A stretch of DNA of 64,000 nt from assembly GCA_043772905.1 (NCBI GenBank), contig JAYVFS010000066.1, positions 41,411 to 105,410 on the forward strand. Direction: 5' to 3'. The notes under the pieces are model-generated. The model was not told the DNA's origin and ran no database searches. It saw nothing but the letters and a program-made list of their open reading frames with translations. The position numbers and the translations under genes were made by a program. This document shows, piece by piece, positions 15,764 through 27,900 of the stretch (positions within the stretch are counted from its first letter, which is position 1; every line of letters starts with the position of its first letter). The DNA comes from JAAFJT01 sp043772905. Its GTDB lineage: Bacteria; Bacteroidota; Bacteroidia; Chitinophagales; Saprospiraceae.

Positions 15764-18580
15764 TTGTGTACGCAAACGACGATCAGCTTGAAAAACAATA
15801 CGATACAAATTTCACAACTGGGCAAGGCCCTTCTTTACATTAATATACATATTAAATATAACGTTAAAATCACTATTTTAACGAGCCTATTCTTATGGAT
15901 AGCCCATAATTTTGGCTATACCCAAAAACGACCCGATGAATTTAGGATGAAGCAAGACTTAGCGAGCGCAAATGCTTTTATTGCATCCTACAGAAATGAT
16001 ACAGCCCGTATTATTATAGCTCAATTAATGGATGAGGTGAACCAAAACCTACTCGACTCACCCTTTGGTTTGAAGGTGCAACTGGCGCACGGCACTGCTT
16101 TAGAACACGACGACCACGATTCATTAGCGATGCAGATACTGCTGCATGTTAAGGAACGGAGTTCTGAAATTTTTTTATGGGATGTATTCACCCAAACCTG
16201 TATTGCACTGGCACTGCTTCACGAAAACATGGAGCGCAGTAGTCAATCTTTAGAAAATCTGCAACAGGCTCAATACGCCATCAGTCAGTATGGACTGGAC
16301 GCTCTTTATCCTGCTTTTGCCGTTAGAATGTCATCTTATTATAGGGTCTTTACTGAAAATAAGGATTCTTCCTTGTTTTATGCTCAAGAGGCACTGCGTA
16401 CGGCTCCCAAATTTAAATCAGATATAGAGGAAGCCACAGCTCACATGCTTATGCTTTTTTTGTTGCGGAAAACATCTTATGAGAAAGCACTGGAACACGT
16501 TTTCGCTGGGCTGAGGATATTTCAAAAATTAGAAGATTATACGGAATCTGCTTCTATGTACAATAACATATCCCGTGTATATTATGAGTACAATAATATC
16601 CAATTGGCATTAGCTTTTAATGATTCTACAATCGCCGAATCGAATAAAGCGATTGCAGGAGGTTTTGTAAAAACCAGTGCCCAATTTCATGCATATCAAT
16701 TTCGAGGCACCATACTTAAGACATTGGGACAAACCGATTCAGCTTGGTATTATTTGAATAAAGGACATGTCCTGGAATTGGAATGGGTTCGAAAAACGGA
16801 AAATCACAAAGTCGCAGAAGTAGATGCCCGTTACAATGATGAAAAAAAAGTAAAGCAAATAGAAGCACAAGCCCAGCAAATTAAATCCAATGCAGAAAGG
16901 AAAAATCGGTTTTTGGCAATAGGTTTTTTAATCATCCTGTTTGCGGCTGTACTCTTTTATTATTATATTGAATTACGCCGTGCCAATCTTATAACAAAGG
17001 AACAAGAAGCCCAGTTGCGCATGCTCGATGCCACAAAGTCCCACTTTTTTGCCAATGTGAGTCATGAATTGCGTACACCACTCACGCTGGTGTTGGGTCC
17101 CATTCATACGCTATTGAAAGAGAACCAACTAACCGAAAAGCAAAGCAAACTGCTGCACATAGCCGACAGAAACGGGAGACAATTGGAGCAGTTGGTCAAT
17201 GAAATTCTCGATTTAAGAAAATTAGAAATGGGCAAAATGAGGCTGGTAGAAGAACCAACAGAATTGTCCTCTTTTTTCAACAGGTACGTTTCGCAGTTTG
17301 AATCTTTGGCAGAGCAAAAGCAGATTGATTTTTCATTTGATATATTAATAGACAAAGATTTGGTGGTTCAAATTGATAGGGATAAATACCGCCAAATATT
17401 GTACAATCTCCTTTCCAATGCCTTTAAGTTTACGCCGACGGGTGGTAAAATCAAAGCGATGTTCGCTCTAAACGACAACACGATTCAGCTTGAAGTTGCG
17501 GACTCTGGGCGGGGTATCCATCCCGATGATTTGCCTTATGTTTTCGATCGCTTTTTCCAGTCCAATCAACTCGACAGACTTGCCGAAGGCGGAACGGGCA
17601 TCGGGCTTGCCCTTTGTAAGGAATATACACAACTTTTTGGCGGGCACATCAGCGTGGAAAGTACACTGGGTGAAGGGGCAATATTCAAGGGGACGTTTCC
17701 CGTTTCAGTCGTTGAGTATGCGCAGCTACCCGTTGCCCAATTACAAGCAGATGACCAACACGCATCGTTCTATCCGACGCAAGTTGAAAACGATACTTAC
17801 TTGAAATCATCCAGTACACCCAAACCAACCATTTTAGTCGTAGAAGATAACCCTGAATTACAGCGTTATATTGGTTTGGTTTTAGAAGAAAAATATCATA
17901 TTATCACGGCAGACAATGGCAAAGTTGCCCTTGAAAAGCTCAATGATACCCCCTCAGTAGATTTAATCCTATCAGACCTCATGATGCCTGTGATGGACGG
18001 CTTTCAATTGCTTGAAAGGCTGAAATCGGATGATGCCACCCGCCACATCCCGACCATCATATTGACCGCACGAGCTGAAGCAACAGACAAGTTGAAAGCC
18101 CTACGCATCGGCGTGGACGATTATATCACCAAACCTTTTAACGAAGAAGAACTGGTGGTAAGGATTGAAAACCTTTTGAAAAACAAAGCTGTTCGACAGC
18201 AGGAGTATTTAACCGAAAGCGAACAAAAGGATGATGCCCAATCCATGTTCTCTGAAGAAGATAGGGCATGGTTGGAAACCTTCGAAACGTATGTTCAAAA
18301 AAACTTTTCAAAAGGCATTCTCTCTGTGCCCATACTGGCACAGGCATTTACGATGAGCGAATCCACTCTGCTCCGCCAATTGAAACGTTTGACGGGACTT
18401 ACACCTGTCCAATACCTTCAGGAGATACGACTCAATGAGGCCCGCCAATTATTGGAAAACCGTATTTATAAATCCATTACACAGGTGGCATCCGAAGTTG
18501 GATACCAAGATGCTCGTTCCTTTTCCCGTAGTTTCAAACAACGGTTTGGTAAAGTGCCTTCTGACTTTCTGAATGATTGA
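15764..18580 (+). CDS. Hybrid two-component regulator: TPR sensor, kinase, receiver, AraC domain
   Basis: A 938-residue one-piece signalling protein. After a hydrophobic N-terminus there is a helical, TPR-like sensor (about 60-350), a membrane segment FLAIGFLIILFAAVLFYYYI (about 383-402), a HisKA box HFFANVSHELRTPLTL (His about 433), an ATPase domain (ADSGRGIHPDDLPYVFDRFF, GTGIGLALCKEY), a receiver (VVEDNPELQRYI, LSDLMMPVMDGF, ITKPF) and a C-terminal AraC helix-turn-helix pair (SITQVASEVGYQDARSFSRSF). It lacks the propeller repeats of polysaccharide-utilisation HTCS proteins. The start is uncertain: TTG 15764 or TTG 15788 would both keep the signal segment. Its likely target is the giant secreted protein gene immediately downstream. 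Confidence 0.88.
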   Translation: MCTQTTISLKNNTIQISQLGKALLYINIHIKYNVKITILTSLFLWIAHNFGYTQKRPDEFRMKQDLASANAFIASYRNDTARIIIAQLMDEVNQNLLDSPFGLKVQLAHGTALEHDDHDSLAMQILLHVKERSSEIFLWDVFTQTCIALALLHENMERSSQSLENLQQAQYAISQYGLDALYPAFAVRMSSYYRVFTENKDSSLFYAQEALRTAPKFKSDIEEATAHMLMLFLLRKTSYEKALEHVFAGLRIFQKLEDYTESASMYNNISRVYYEYNNIQLALAFNDSTIAESNKAIAGGFVKTSAQFHAYQFRGTILKTLGQTDSAWYYLNKGHVLELEWVRKTENHKVAEVDARYNDEKKVKQIEAQAQQIKSNAERKNRFLAIGFLIILFAAVLFYYYIELRRANLITKEQEAQLRMLDATKSHFFANVSHELRTPLTLVLGPIHTLLKENQLTEKQSKLLHIADRNGRQLEQLVNEILDLRKLEMGKMRLVEEPTELSSFFNRYVSQFESLAEQKQIDFSFDILIDKDLVVQIDRDKYRQILYNLLSNAFKFTPTGGKIKAMFALNDNTIQLEVADSGRGIHPDDLPYVFDRFFQSNQLDRLAEGGTGIGLALCKEYTQLFGGHISVESTLGEGAIFKGTFPVSVVEYAQLPVAQLQADDQHASFYPTQVENDTYLKSSSTPKPTILVVEDNPELQRYIGLVLEEKYHIITADNGKVALEKLNDTPSVDLILSDLMMPVMDGFQLLERLKSDDATRHIPTIILTARAEATDKLKALRIGVDDYITKPFNEEELVVRIENLLKNKAVRQQEYLTESEQKDDAQSMFSEEDRAWLETFETYVQKNFSKGILSVPILAQAFTMSESTLLRQLKRLTGLTPVQYLQEIRLNEARQLLENRIYKSITQVASEVGYQDARSFSRSFKQRFGKVPSDFLND

Positions 18581-18777
18581 TTTGTTTCATCTAACATTAC
18601 TGTGTTGACATAATGACCCCCTCAGTATGGACAACAAAAAAGCATCGCCAATCCAAAATTTATGCTCAAAACATTAAAGAGATAAATTTAACCTGCCACA
18701 ATAATTTTCTAACAGTTCCTGATTTTTAAGCACTTTCTACCCTTTTTCTGTTAGATTTCCTTGCCACCAGACTCATT

Positions 18778-18811
18778 TTGACGGAAAATGCTACTAAGTT
18801 GACGGAAAATG
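18778..18811 (+). promoter_or_regulatory. Tandem 13-bp operator repeats, probable AraC-domain site
   Basis: TTGACGGAAAATG occurs twice, at 18778-18790 and 18799-18811. The start-to-start spacing is exactly 21 bp (two helical turns), the geometry AraC-family dimers use for direct half-sites. The second copy covers the -33 region of the promoter at 18827. It lies between the AraC-type hybrid regulator and the giant secreted protein gene, so activation of the latter is inferred. Confidence 0.6.
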
Positions 18812-18826
18812 TCACTTGGCATTTAC

Positions 18827-18834
18827 CAATTTTG
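18827..18834 (+). promoter_or_regulatory. Weak -7 element for the giant T9SS protein gene
   Basis: CAATTTTG followed by CG is one mismatch from TAnnTTTG. No good -33 exists, which fits a promoter needing the activator that binds the repeats just upstream. Transcription from here leaves a leader of about 140 nt carrying a motif copy at 18895. Confidence 0.4.
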
Positions 18835-18980
18835 CGAATAGTAATATTGAAATTACTTTTTCTACTTTGAATTTTTTTTTGATTCTTGATGTAACCCCTC
18901 AGTATTTGAGTGTTTCCCAACATAAATACTGTGCCTCATAAAAACGTCAGAAAATAACTTTTTACTAAAATCAAATAGTC

Positions 18981-21900
18981 ATGCAAAGAACAAACTTCTA
19001 CCTACCTTCAATTCCGACCCTTCTTTGGGTAATGTTTTCCTTCATTTCATTTCCGCTGTTTTCCCAAAATATTTCAAATAACAACGGGCAGAACAAAGAA
19101 ACGAGCAGAATCGTATCCTTGAACCTGCAAGACATCATGGGCAACTTGGAACGTGCACCAATGGAAAATTCCGTGGCTGCTAAATCAAGCCCTCTGGTCA
19201 TCGCACTACCGATGCCAGATGGGAGCGAGCGCCAGTTCTCTGTGGTCGTCAACGATTTGTTGGCACCTGCCTTTGCGGCTCTCCAACCCAATTTAAAAAC
19301 CTATACTATAAAAGCGGTTAATGACCCAACTATCTATGGTCGTTTGACCGTTTCGCCTTATGGCGTTAGGGCTAGCATATTTAGGAAGGATGGTCTTGTT
19401 GATATTGCCCCATTGGATGAAAATAATCCAGTGCTCCACAAAAGCCAATTATCAATAGACGATGGTACGGGTGTCAATTGTGGGGCAGCCGAATTGGAGA
19501 GATTTCCTCAAAAGATTGATATAGAGTCAAGTGCTTTATCTAATGGTGCCATCAAAAGGACTTTTAAGTTTGCTGTTGTAACGACAGGTGAGTTTTATCA
19601 GCTGCATAAAATATTAAATGCAGATTTGAGCGAAAATATAGTATCATCAAAAGCAGCAACTCAAGCAGCCGTCGCAGCACATATTAATTCTTTGGAAGCC
19701 ATTTATGAGCGTGAATTGGCTGTCAACTTTAGCTTACTAACACCCATTGTTTATACGGATCCTAATACGGATCCATGGGTGCCTGGTCAGCCAAATCGCC
19801 TCGAATTAGTAGCTCAGGCTATCGGTATGACTTACGGGCCAACTCAGTATGATATAGGTCACGCTATTCATGGAGTTGGCAATGGAGCTGAATGGGGTGG
19901 AGGTGTAGCGCAATTAGCCAGTTTGTGTAACAATTCTACCATTGGAGGTTTTAGCCCAGGACTTTCTAAAGCAAGGGCTTGGTCAAGTATGCCCGGGAGC
20001 GAACCGCTTCAAGATTTAAAAATTATTGCTCATGAAGTCGGGCATCAGTTCAGTATGCCACATTCTTGGAATGGGACATGTACCGACCCTGCAGATGGCA
20101 ATCAAGTTGGCGAATTCGATGCTTATGAGATTGGATCAGGTACAACCATTATGAGTTACAATCTTGTTTGCTGGCAACCAAATTCAAATATTGGAGGAGG
20201 TCGCTTCCCCGTCTCTGACCAATATTTTCATAATATTAGTTTGAACCGGGCCTTGGATCACATGGCAAACAATGCGACTTGCGGCACGACAAGTTCAACG
20301 GGCAATACGCCACCCGTTGTGGATGCCACGACATGTGGCGCGACTTATACCCTCCCACAAGGTACACCCTTCAAGTTAACGGGTTCTGGTTCCGATGCAG
20401 ATGGGGATCCGATTTACTACAATTGGGAACAATTCGACGAAGATGGCGCGGGTCATCCTTCACAGGGTTTGATAGGTGCTGCGGCAGCGTCTTCTGCTAT
20501 ACCTGGGACACCTCTGTTCCGAAGCTATCCACCTTCGACATCTCCGACCCGCACTTTTCCAGATATGTCACTAGTGAGAGCTAACGACTATGCTTCAAAC
20601 TTTGAGCCACTGCCCACTGTTGCAAGAGCGCTTAAATTCCGCCTCACAGGTAGGGATTTAAAAATAGGCGGCGGCGGTATCCATTATGTTGATGTAGCCG
20701 TAGCAGTAAGTGCGCAAGGACCTTTTACTGTTGGTGCTATGGGCACTGTAGCAGCGGGTGTACCGATTAATGTCTCTTGGGCATTGAATGGCATTGACTT
20801 TCTGACAAACGTGAATATCAAACTCTCCATAGATGGGGGGGCTACTTTTCCATATACTTTGGCAGACGGAATACCTGCTGCGCCACAGTCGGTTAGTGTG
20901 ATCATTCCGTCAGGTATTATTCCTACCAATACGGCTCGGATTATGGTAGAAAGTGCCGATTATAGTTGCTTTTCGTTTTTTGATATGTCGGATGATAACT
21001 TTATGATTTCTTCTGATTGTATTGCTCTTTCTACTTTAATCAGCCCAGAAGATGCTGTGACTTTACCAGCGGGAGACCCAGGTTTGAATTTGGGTTTGAC
21101 GAATAATATCGGAAAAGTTGTCACAAGTTTCAATGGTTTTATCACGACGGGCGATACTCAAGGTAACTTGATTTTCCTCAATAATACGCCGCCTGTTTGT
21201 GCTGGACCGTCTAATGCTGTGTATTTGGATACATACAACTTTACGGTTGACATGACTGGAACTTACGTAATCAATCATGGAGGTCCATCAGGAGCAATTC
21301 TGAATTTGTACACAGCTCCCTATACAGGGAGCAACTGTACGAACCACATCAGTAGTAATGCTGTAAGACCTTCTGGTACAGGTGGTATTGGAGCCAATAG
21401 TGGATTAACTGCAACACTGTCGGCACGTGTCTCTTATGTATTGGTTGTCATTGGTTTTAACACATCCCATCCTGTTCTACCTTTTAACTACAATATTACT
21501 TTTCCAACAAAACCCGCAGGGGCAAACATTTTCGATGGTGAAATAATGCCTGCAAATTACAGCTATACATATTTAGCAGTAAATACGGTCAATACCCAAG
21601 TCGCCGCAGTCAGCGCGACTTCTGATTTTACATCGTTAGTAGCGGGAACTTTCGAAATTTACGGAGCAAATTATTATAGTGGAAGCGGGCCTAATCCTTC
21701 CACAGTGAATCCAGCCAGTTGGGTAGGGCAAACAAAATCTTCTTTGTTAGCTGGTAGCAGTTGCGTGGTGTTCAGTACCAATTTCAAATCGGTCACTATT
21801 ACCGGTAGCGCTTGCCCCGCCCCCTCAGTAGGAACCATCACACAACCGACTTGTGCAGTTGCAACAGGTAGTGTTGTCTTAAATAGCTTACCATCAACGG

Positions 21901-24900
21901 GCACATGGACATTAACACGCAGCCCAGGTGCGGTAACAAGCACAGGAACAGGAACAAGTACGACTATTACAGGATTGGCTGCGGGTACTTATACCTATAC
22001 TGTGACGAATGCGGCGGGATGTACGTCCTCTGCGTCAGGCAATGTTGTTATTAATACACAACCTGCCACACCAAGTGCCCCCTCAGTAGGAACCATCACT
22101 CAAACGACTTGTGCAGTTGCAACAGGAAGTGTTGTCATAAATGGTTTACCATCAACGGGCACATGGACATTAACACGCAGCCCAGGTACAATAACAAGCA
22201 CTGGAACAGGAACAAGTTCAACTATTACAGGGCTTGCTGCGGGTACTTATACCTACACAGTGACCAATGCGGCGGGTTGTACTTCATCGGCTTCTGCCAA
22301 TGTTGTTATTAATACCCAACCTGCTACACCAAGTGCCCCCTCAGTAGGAACTATCACACAACCAGTTTGTGAGACACCTACAGGTAGTGTTGTCTTAAAT
22401 GGTTTACCATCAACTGGAACTTGGACTTTAACACGTAATCCAGGTGCGGTAACAAGCACAGGAACAGGAACAAGTACGACTGTTTCAAGTCTCGCTGCAA
22501 ATACTTATACATTTACAGTGACCAATGCAGCAGGTTGTACATCAGCAGCTTCTGCAAATGTGGTTATCAATGCTTCTCCATGTGGGTTTACCATTCAATC
22601 TGCCCAAACAGGTGATTGGAATGTAGGTTCAACATGGGTTGGTGGCGTAGTGCCTACATCTGCGGACGAAGCAATAATTAATGCGACACATATTGTTACG
22701 ATTAAAGCGACTCAAACGAAGTATTGCAAAACGGTCGCCATACGTACCAATGGTAATCTTACTATTGAGGCGACTGCAACACTTATTCTGGATAATAACT
22801 CGGCGAATACAACATTAACTAATAATGGAACAGTTGAAAATAGTGGCACCATTACCATAGGCGCAACGACAGGCGTTGGACCTTATGGAATAGTAACGGG
22901 TGGAACATTCAATAATAAATCCAGCGGAATTATCCGTATTGACCGTACAACAGTAGCGAGTGGTCTTTTCAATACTTTTGGCACTTTTACAAACGAGGGA
23001 AATATCACTATTGGTGCAACAATAGGCTCTGACAATACTAGTTTTTATGCCTATGGTATTTGGAATCAAGCAACATTCATCAATAAAGCGAGTGGACAAA
23101 TACATATTGACCGTTATAGCAATGGCATTCAAAACTATTTATCTTCCTCTTTAACAGTTCCTGATGCCTTCTTCACAAATGAAGGCAGCATCACCATTGG
23201 TGCTAACGCAAGCACAGGTAATTATGGCATAATTAACTACGATGACTTTAAAAATAAAGTTGACGGACAAATACGTATTGACAATGTCATAAACAATGGT
23301 TTAACAAACCTATTAGAAGGTGTCATAACCAATGATGCGACAATAACCATTGGTACTAATGCAAACGTGGGGCAAACGGCTATTCACAATCAGTCAACAT
23401 TTAATAATAATACAGGAGCCGTTATCAACTTAGATAAAGCCACCAACTTTGGTGTAGGCGGTTCGGGTGGTACATTCAGTAATGCGGGAGCCGTAAATAT
23501 AGGCGCGATAACTGCCATACCGACACTTAGCACTGGAACGACTTTCAGCAATAATACAGGTGGTATACTGAGGGGTACTGGTAGAATTGCTGCCGCAACA
23601 TTTACCAATAATGCAGGTACACTCTCGCCAGGCAATTCACCAGGTCTTATGACTTTTGATGCTGCCGAAGACTTCACTAACAGTATCATGAAAATTGAAG
23701 TGAATGGGTCAAGTGTAGCAGGAACAGATTTCGACCAAATTAAAGTCACTGGTGCGGCTACTTTAGGTGGCGTTTTAGATTTGACCATTGGCTATGCGCC
23801 TTCAAACAGCCCGACCATAACAATAGTAGATGCGGTAAGTTTGATTGGTACATTTAGTTCCGTTACTCCAGCACTTCCAGTTAATTGGGAAATCAAATAT
23901 AATTTCCCAACAACGGGTAAAGTGTCCTTAGTATACAATAACCCATTGGTAAAACCAGAGATAAATATAACAGGAAATACTATTTCTATCTTAAAAGGTG
24001 ACCTGACACCGAGCGTTGCTGATGGTACTGATTTTAGCACAACTGCCATAGGGGGGGCTATTCAGAAAACCTATACGATTCAGAATTTAGGTGATGGCAT
24101 TTTGAATATCAGTGGTATTACATCGAGTAACGCTTTGTTTGTGATCAGTGATGCACCGACGACGGTTGCGGCAAATAGTACGGCAACGTTCAAGGTGACT
24201 TTTTCACCAACCGCATTAGGTGTTCAAACCGCAACTATTACGGTCAATAACAACGATGATGATGAAGGGATTTATGATTTTGGAGTTAAAGGAGAAGGCA
24301 TAAATGCCATACTTGGTGCTGCTCTTTCAGTCAACGGAGGAACAAGACAAGTTGTCGTGCCCGACAATGCGAGTTTGGATATCTCATCGGCTATGACCAT
24401 AGAGGCATGGTGTAATTGGTCTAACCTTTCAGGTTATCAAGTCATTGTCCTAAAAGCAACGTCAGGGTCTTGGAGTGGTGGTTATGGTTTAAGTACTTTA
24501 AATGGTCAGCTGTTTGCCCATTTGGCTGGTTGGAGTTATCTTCATCAGACCGGTTATACTGTGCCAACCAATCAGTGGGTACACGTGGCAGCTACCTTTG
24601 ATGGTACAACTTCAAAAGTTTATGTCAATGGTGCTTTGATAGCGACAAAAGCCGTTACAGCGACCATTCCAACCAATGATTTAAGTATGGGTATTGGTTG
24701 TGACATCGGTGTATCAGGCTATACATTCAGTGGTCAGTTAGACGAAGTCAGGATTTGGAATCGTGCACTTACCTTGTCCGATATTCAAGCCAAAATGAAT
24801 TGTGAAATCCCTGGAGCAGCTGTGGGTTTGGTGGCTAATTACCACTTCAATCAAGGCATTGCAGCAGGAAATAATACAACAGTTAACACACTGACTGATG

Positions 24901-27900
24901 CCAGTGGATTTGGCAATAACGGTACATTGAACAATTATATCTTAACAGGGACAACAGCCAACTGGGTTGCCCCAGGTGGTGTGACAAGTGGTAACCGCTG
25001 TGTGGTATCAACGACACCAGAAATCAATATTACAGGCAAGGGTATCACATTTGTGGATGGTGATGTCACACCTGATGTTGCTGACGATACCGATTTTGGT
25101 AAAACAACTACGGGTTCATCTACTAAGAAAACCTATACGATACAGAATACAGGCGGCGGAGCACTTACTATCAATGGTATTGTTTCAAGTAACGCTTTGT
25201 TTGTAGTTAGCAATGCGCCTACCACCGTGGCAGCGGGTAGTACTGCAACGTTTGATGTGACGTTCACGCCAACGGCTTTGGGCATTCAAAATGCGACCAT
25301 TACTGTTAATAACGACGATGCAGATGAAGGTGTTTATGATTTTGCTGTGAAAGCCGAAGGCATAGAGCCTATTAGTGGTTATCAGACTGTCCAAAATGGT
25401 ACTTGGGAAGCTGCTTCAACCTGGTTAAATGGTATGATTCCGCCTAATCCTATATTGGTTAGTGACACAGTAAAAATTTACCATAATGTCACTCTTAACA
25501 GTCAAGTGGTTAATAATGGCGTTATAGAAATCATCTTAAGCCCTGCCAGTTTAGTGATTAGTTCGTCAGGGCAATTGACCAACAATAAAGAGGTGATAGC
25601 ATTACCAGGTGTATATAATGCAGCTACTTTTCCTTCAAATAGTTTATATTATCCAATTTATTATTCAGGTATCCTTAATAATACTGGAAAAATCATTGTT
25701 AATTCTTTTGATGGAGGAGCGAGTGGAAGAGTGCGCTTTTCAGGAGGGGGTACAATTAATAATCAATCTGGTGGTCTATTAGAAATTCATGACGTTTCTC
25801 AGTTCTATGGCACGGTCAATAACAACCAAGGCGCTACAATTCGCCAATTTACGGGTGTGCAAGGACAAACTTTTGGTACAGTAAACAATTCAGGTTTGTT
25901 TGATATCGTGGGCGGTTCATTCAGTCCGAGAAACGGCGGGATATGGAACAATCTGGCAACAGGTGTTATTGAAAACAAAGCAAGAATCTACTTAGGTTTT
26001 TATATTGGTAACTTGAATAATACAGGAACCGTTAATAACAGGTCAACGGGTGAGATATTCATCAATGGTGAAACAGATTATTATGATGGGACTATAAATT
26101 CTCCGAATGGGCATATTCTCAATGAAGGGAAAATAGTTGGTGTTGGTCATTTTATCACTTCCGCCAGCACTTTGAGTGGTGCGGGGTTGATTTATCCAGC
26201 CAATTCAGTACCGTCCACCTTTTCAAATTCTAATTTTACGCCTGGTATCTTGGATGTAACAGGTAATTTATCAGCCTTTGGTGGTATCCAAATTAATCTT
26301 TTGAATACAACTAAAGGAACTGGATATGGTTCGATAGCCGTAACAGGTGCGACTAATGTAACGGGTACTGTCTTACAAATAGCGTTACAATCAGGATTTA
26401 CAGCACAAGAAAATGATGAATTTGAACTTTTGACGGCTACCAATGGGGTAACAGGACAATTCTCTTCTACAGACCTGCCCTCATTATCGAATAATTTAGA
26501 GTTCAGGGTTATTTATGAGTCCAATAAAATTATTTTAAGGGTCATAAATGTTAGACCACAAGTCGCAGCTTCATCGCTCAACTTTGATGCTACCAATGAC
26601 TATGTTGACTTAGGCGTTTGGAATCCTTTTAGTGCAACTGGATTTACCCAAGAAGCATGGGTCTATGCAAATAGTTTTGGTCCTGACGATTGGAGTAATT
26701 CTATTCTTTTGCAAGAAGGTGAAGATGGGACAAGTACAATTCTGAGAGCGGGTATGAATGGAACCAACAATATAAGAGCCAGTTATCATTACAATGGTGG
26801 ACTGTATGATTTGGATGGTTCAATGACACCGAATCAATGGCATCACCTCGCAATGACTTGGGATGGCACTATGTTCTCCTTGTATATTGATGGCAACTTG
26901 GCACAATCCATTCCTGCGACCAACCCACCCAATCGAGTTAATTCCAAACTTTGGATTGGCAATTCTCAGATATCTCCAGACCGCGTTTGGGATGGTAAAA
27001 TTGATGAAGTCCGCATTTGGGATTATGCACTCTGCCAATCAGATATAAGAGCAAGAATGAACTGTGAACTTGTCGGTAGTGAAACAGGGTTGATGGCATA
27101 TTACCAATTCAATCAAGGTTTTGGTGGTGGCAACAATACAGGTGTAACAACGCTCAACGATAAAACAGCAAACAACCATAATGGTACATTGACCAATTTT
27201 GCTTTGAATGGTGAAGGTTCCAATTGGGCAGCTGCTGGTGCTGTTGTTTCAGGTACGGCTTGTAACGTAACTCCAGTTTGTCTTCCAGACTATGCTGTGA
27301 CCACAGCTGGCGGCTCATTGGTCATAACCGACCTCGCGGGCAATGGCGAAACGCTTGAAGTCACTCAAAATGGTACAAATATTCGCTTCAATGCGTCAGG
27401 TCGTACTTACGCAGTCAATGGTGGCACAAAGAAGACTATGCCAGTGGATATTCCTAAGGCAGGTTTGACTTCGATAGTCATAAATACTGAGGGGGGTAAC
27501 GATACGATAAAATTCAGTAATTATATGACCAGTATGCTGAGCCTAACGGTCAACGGTGGTGCAGGCGACGACCAAGTTTATTCTATTGGTGGTGGCATTA
27601 CTTTTTTACCCAATGCCAATTTAGACCTTGACTTGACCGATGATGCGAGTACAGGTGATAAAGATGAGGTCGTTATGGAGCCATTGAGCAATAACATTCT
27701 TTCATATTACAGTTTGTCGGGAACAGGCACAGCAAAAGTTAAAGTGAGCAAGAGTGTATCCCTCGGCACAAGGTGTTACATCACCACACAACAAGGTGAT
27801 GTAACAGTTGAAGGCAACTGGGCTGGAACGACATCGGGCAATTTCACAGGTGTTACGGTTGGCTTTTTGGGTAGAATAGGTGTGAATACCTTTAACAATC

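Noticed and set aside
15764..18580. Classic polysaccharide-utilisation HTCS regulator
   Set aside because: The sensor part is TPR-like without propeller repeats, and no SusC/SusD pair is nearby.
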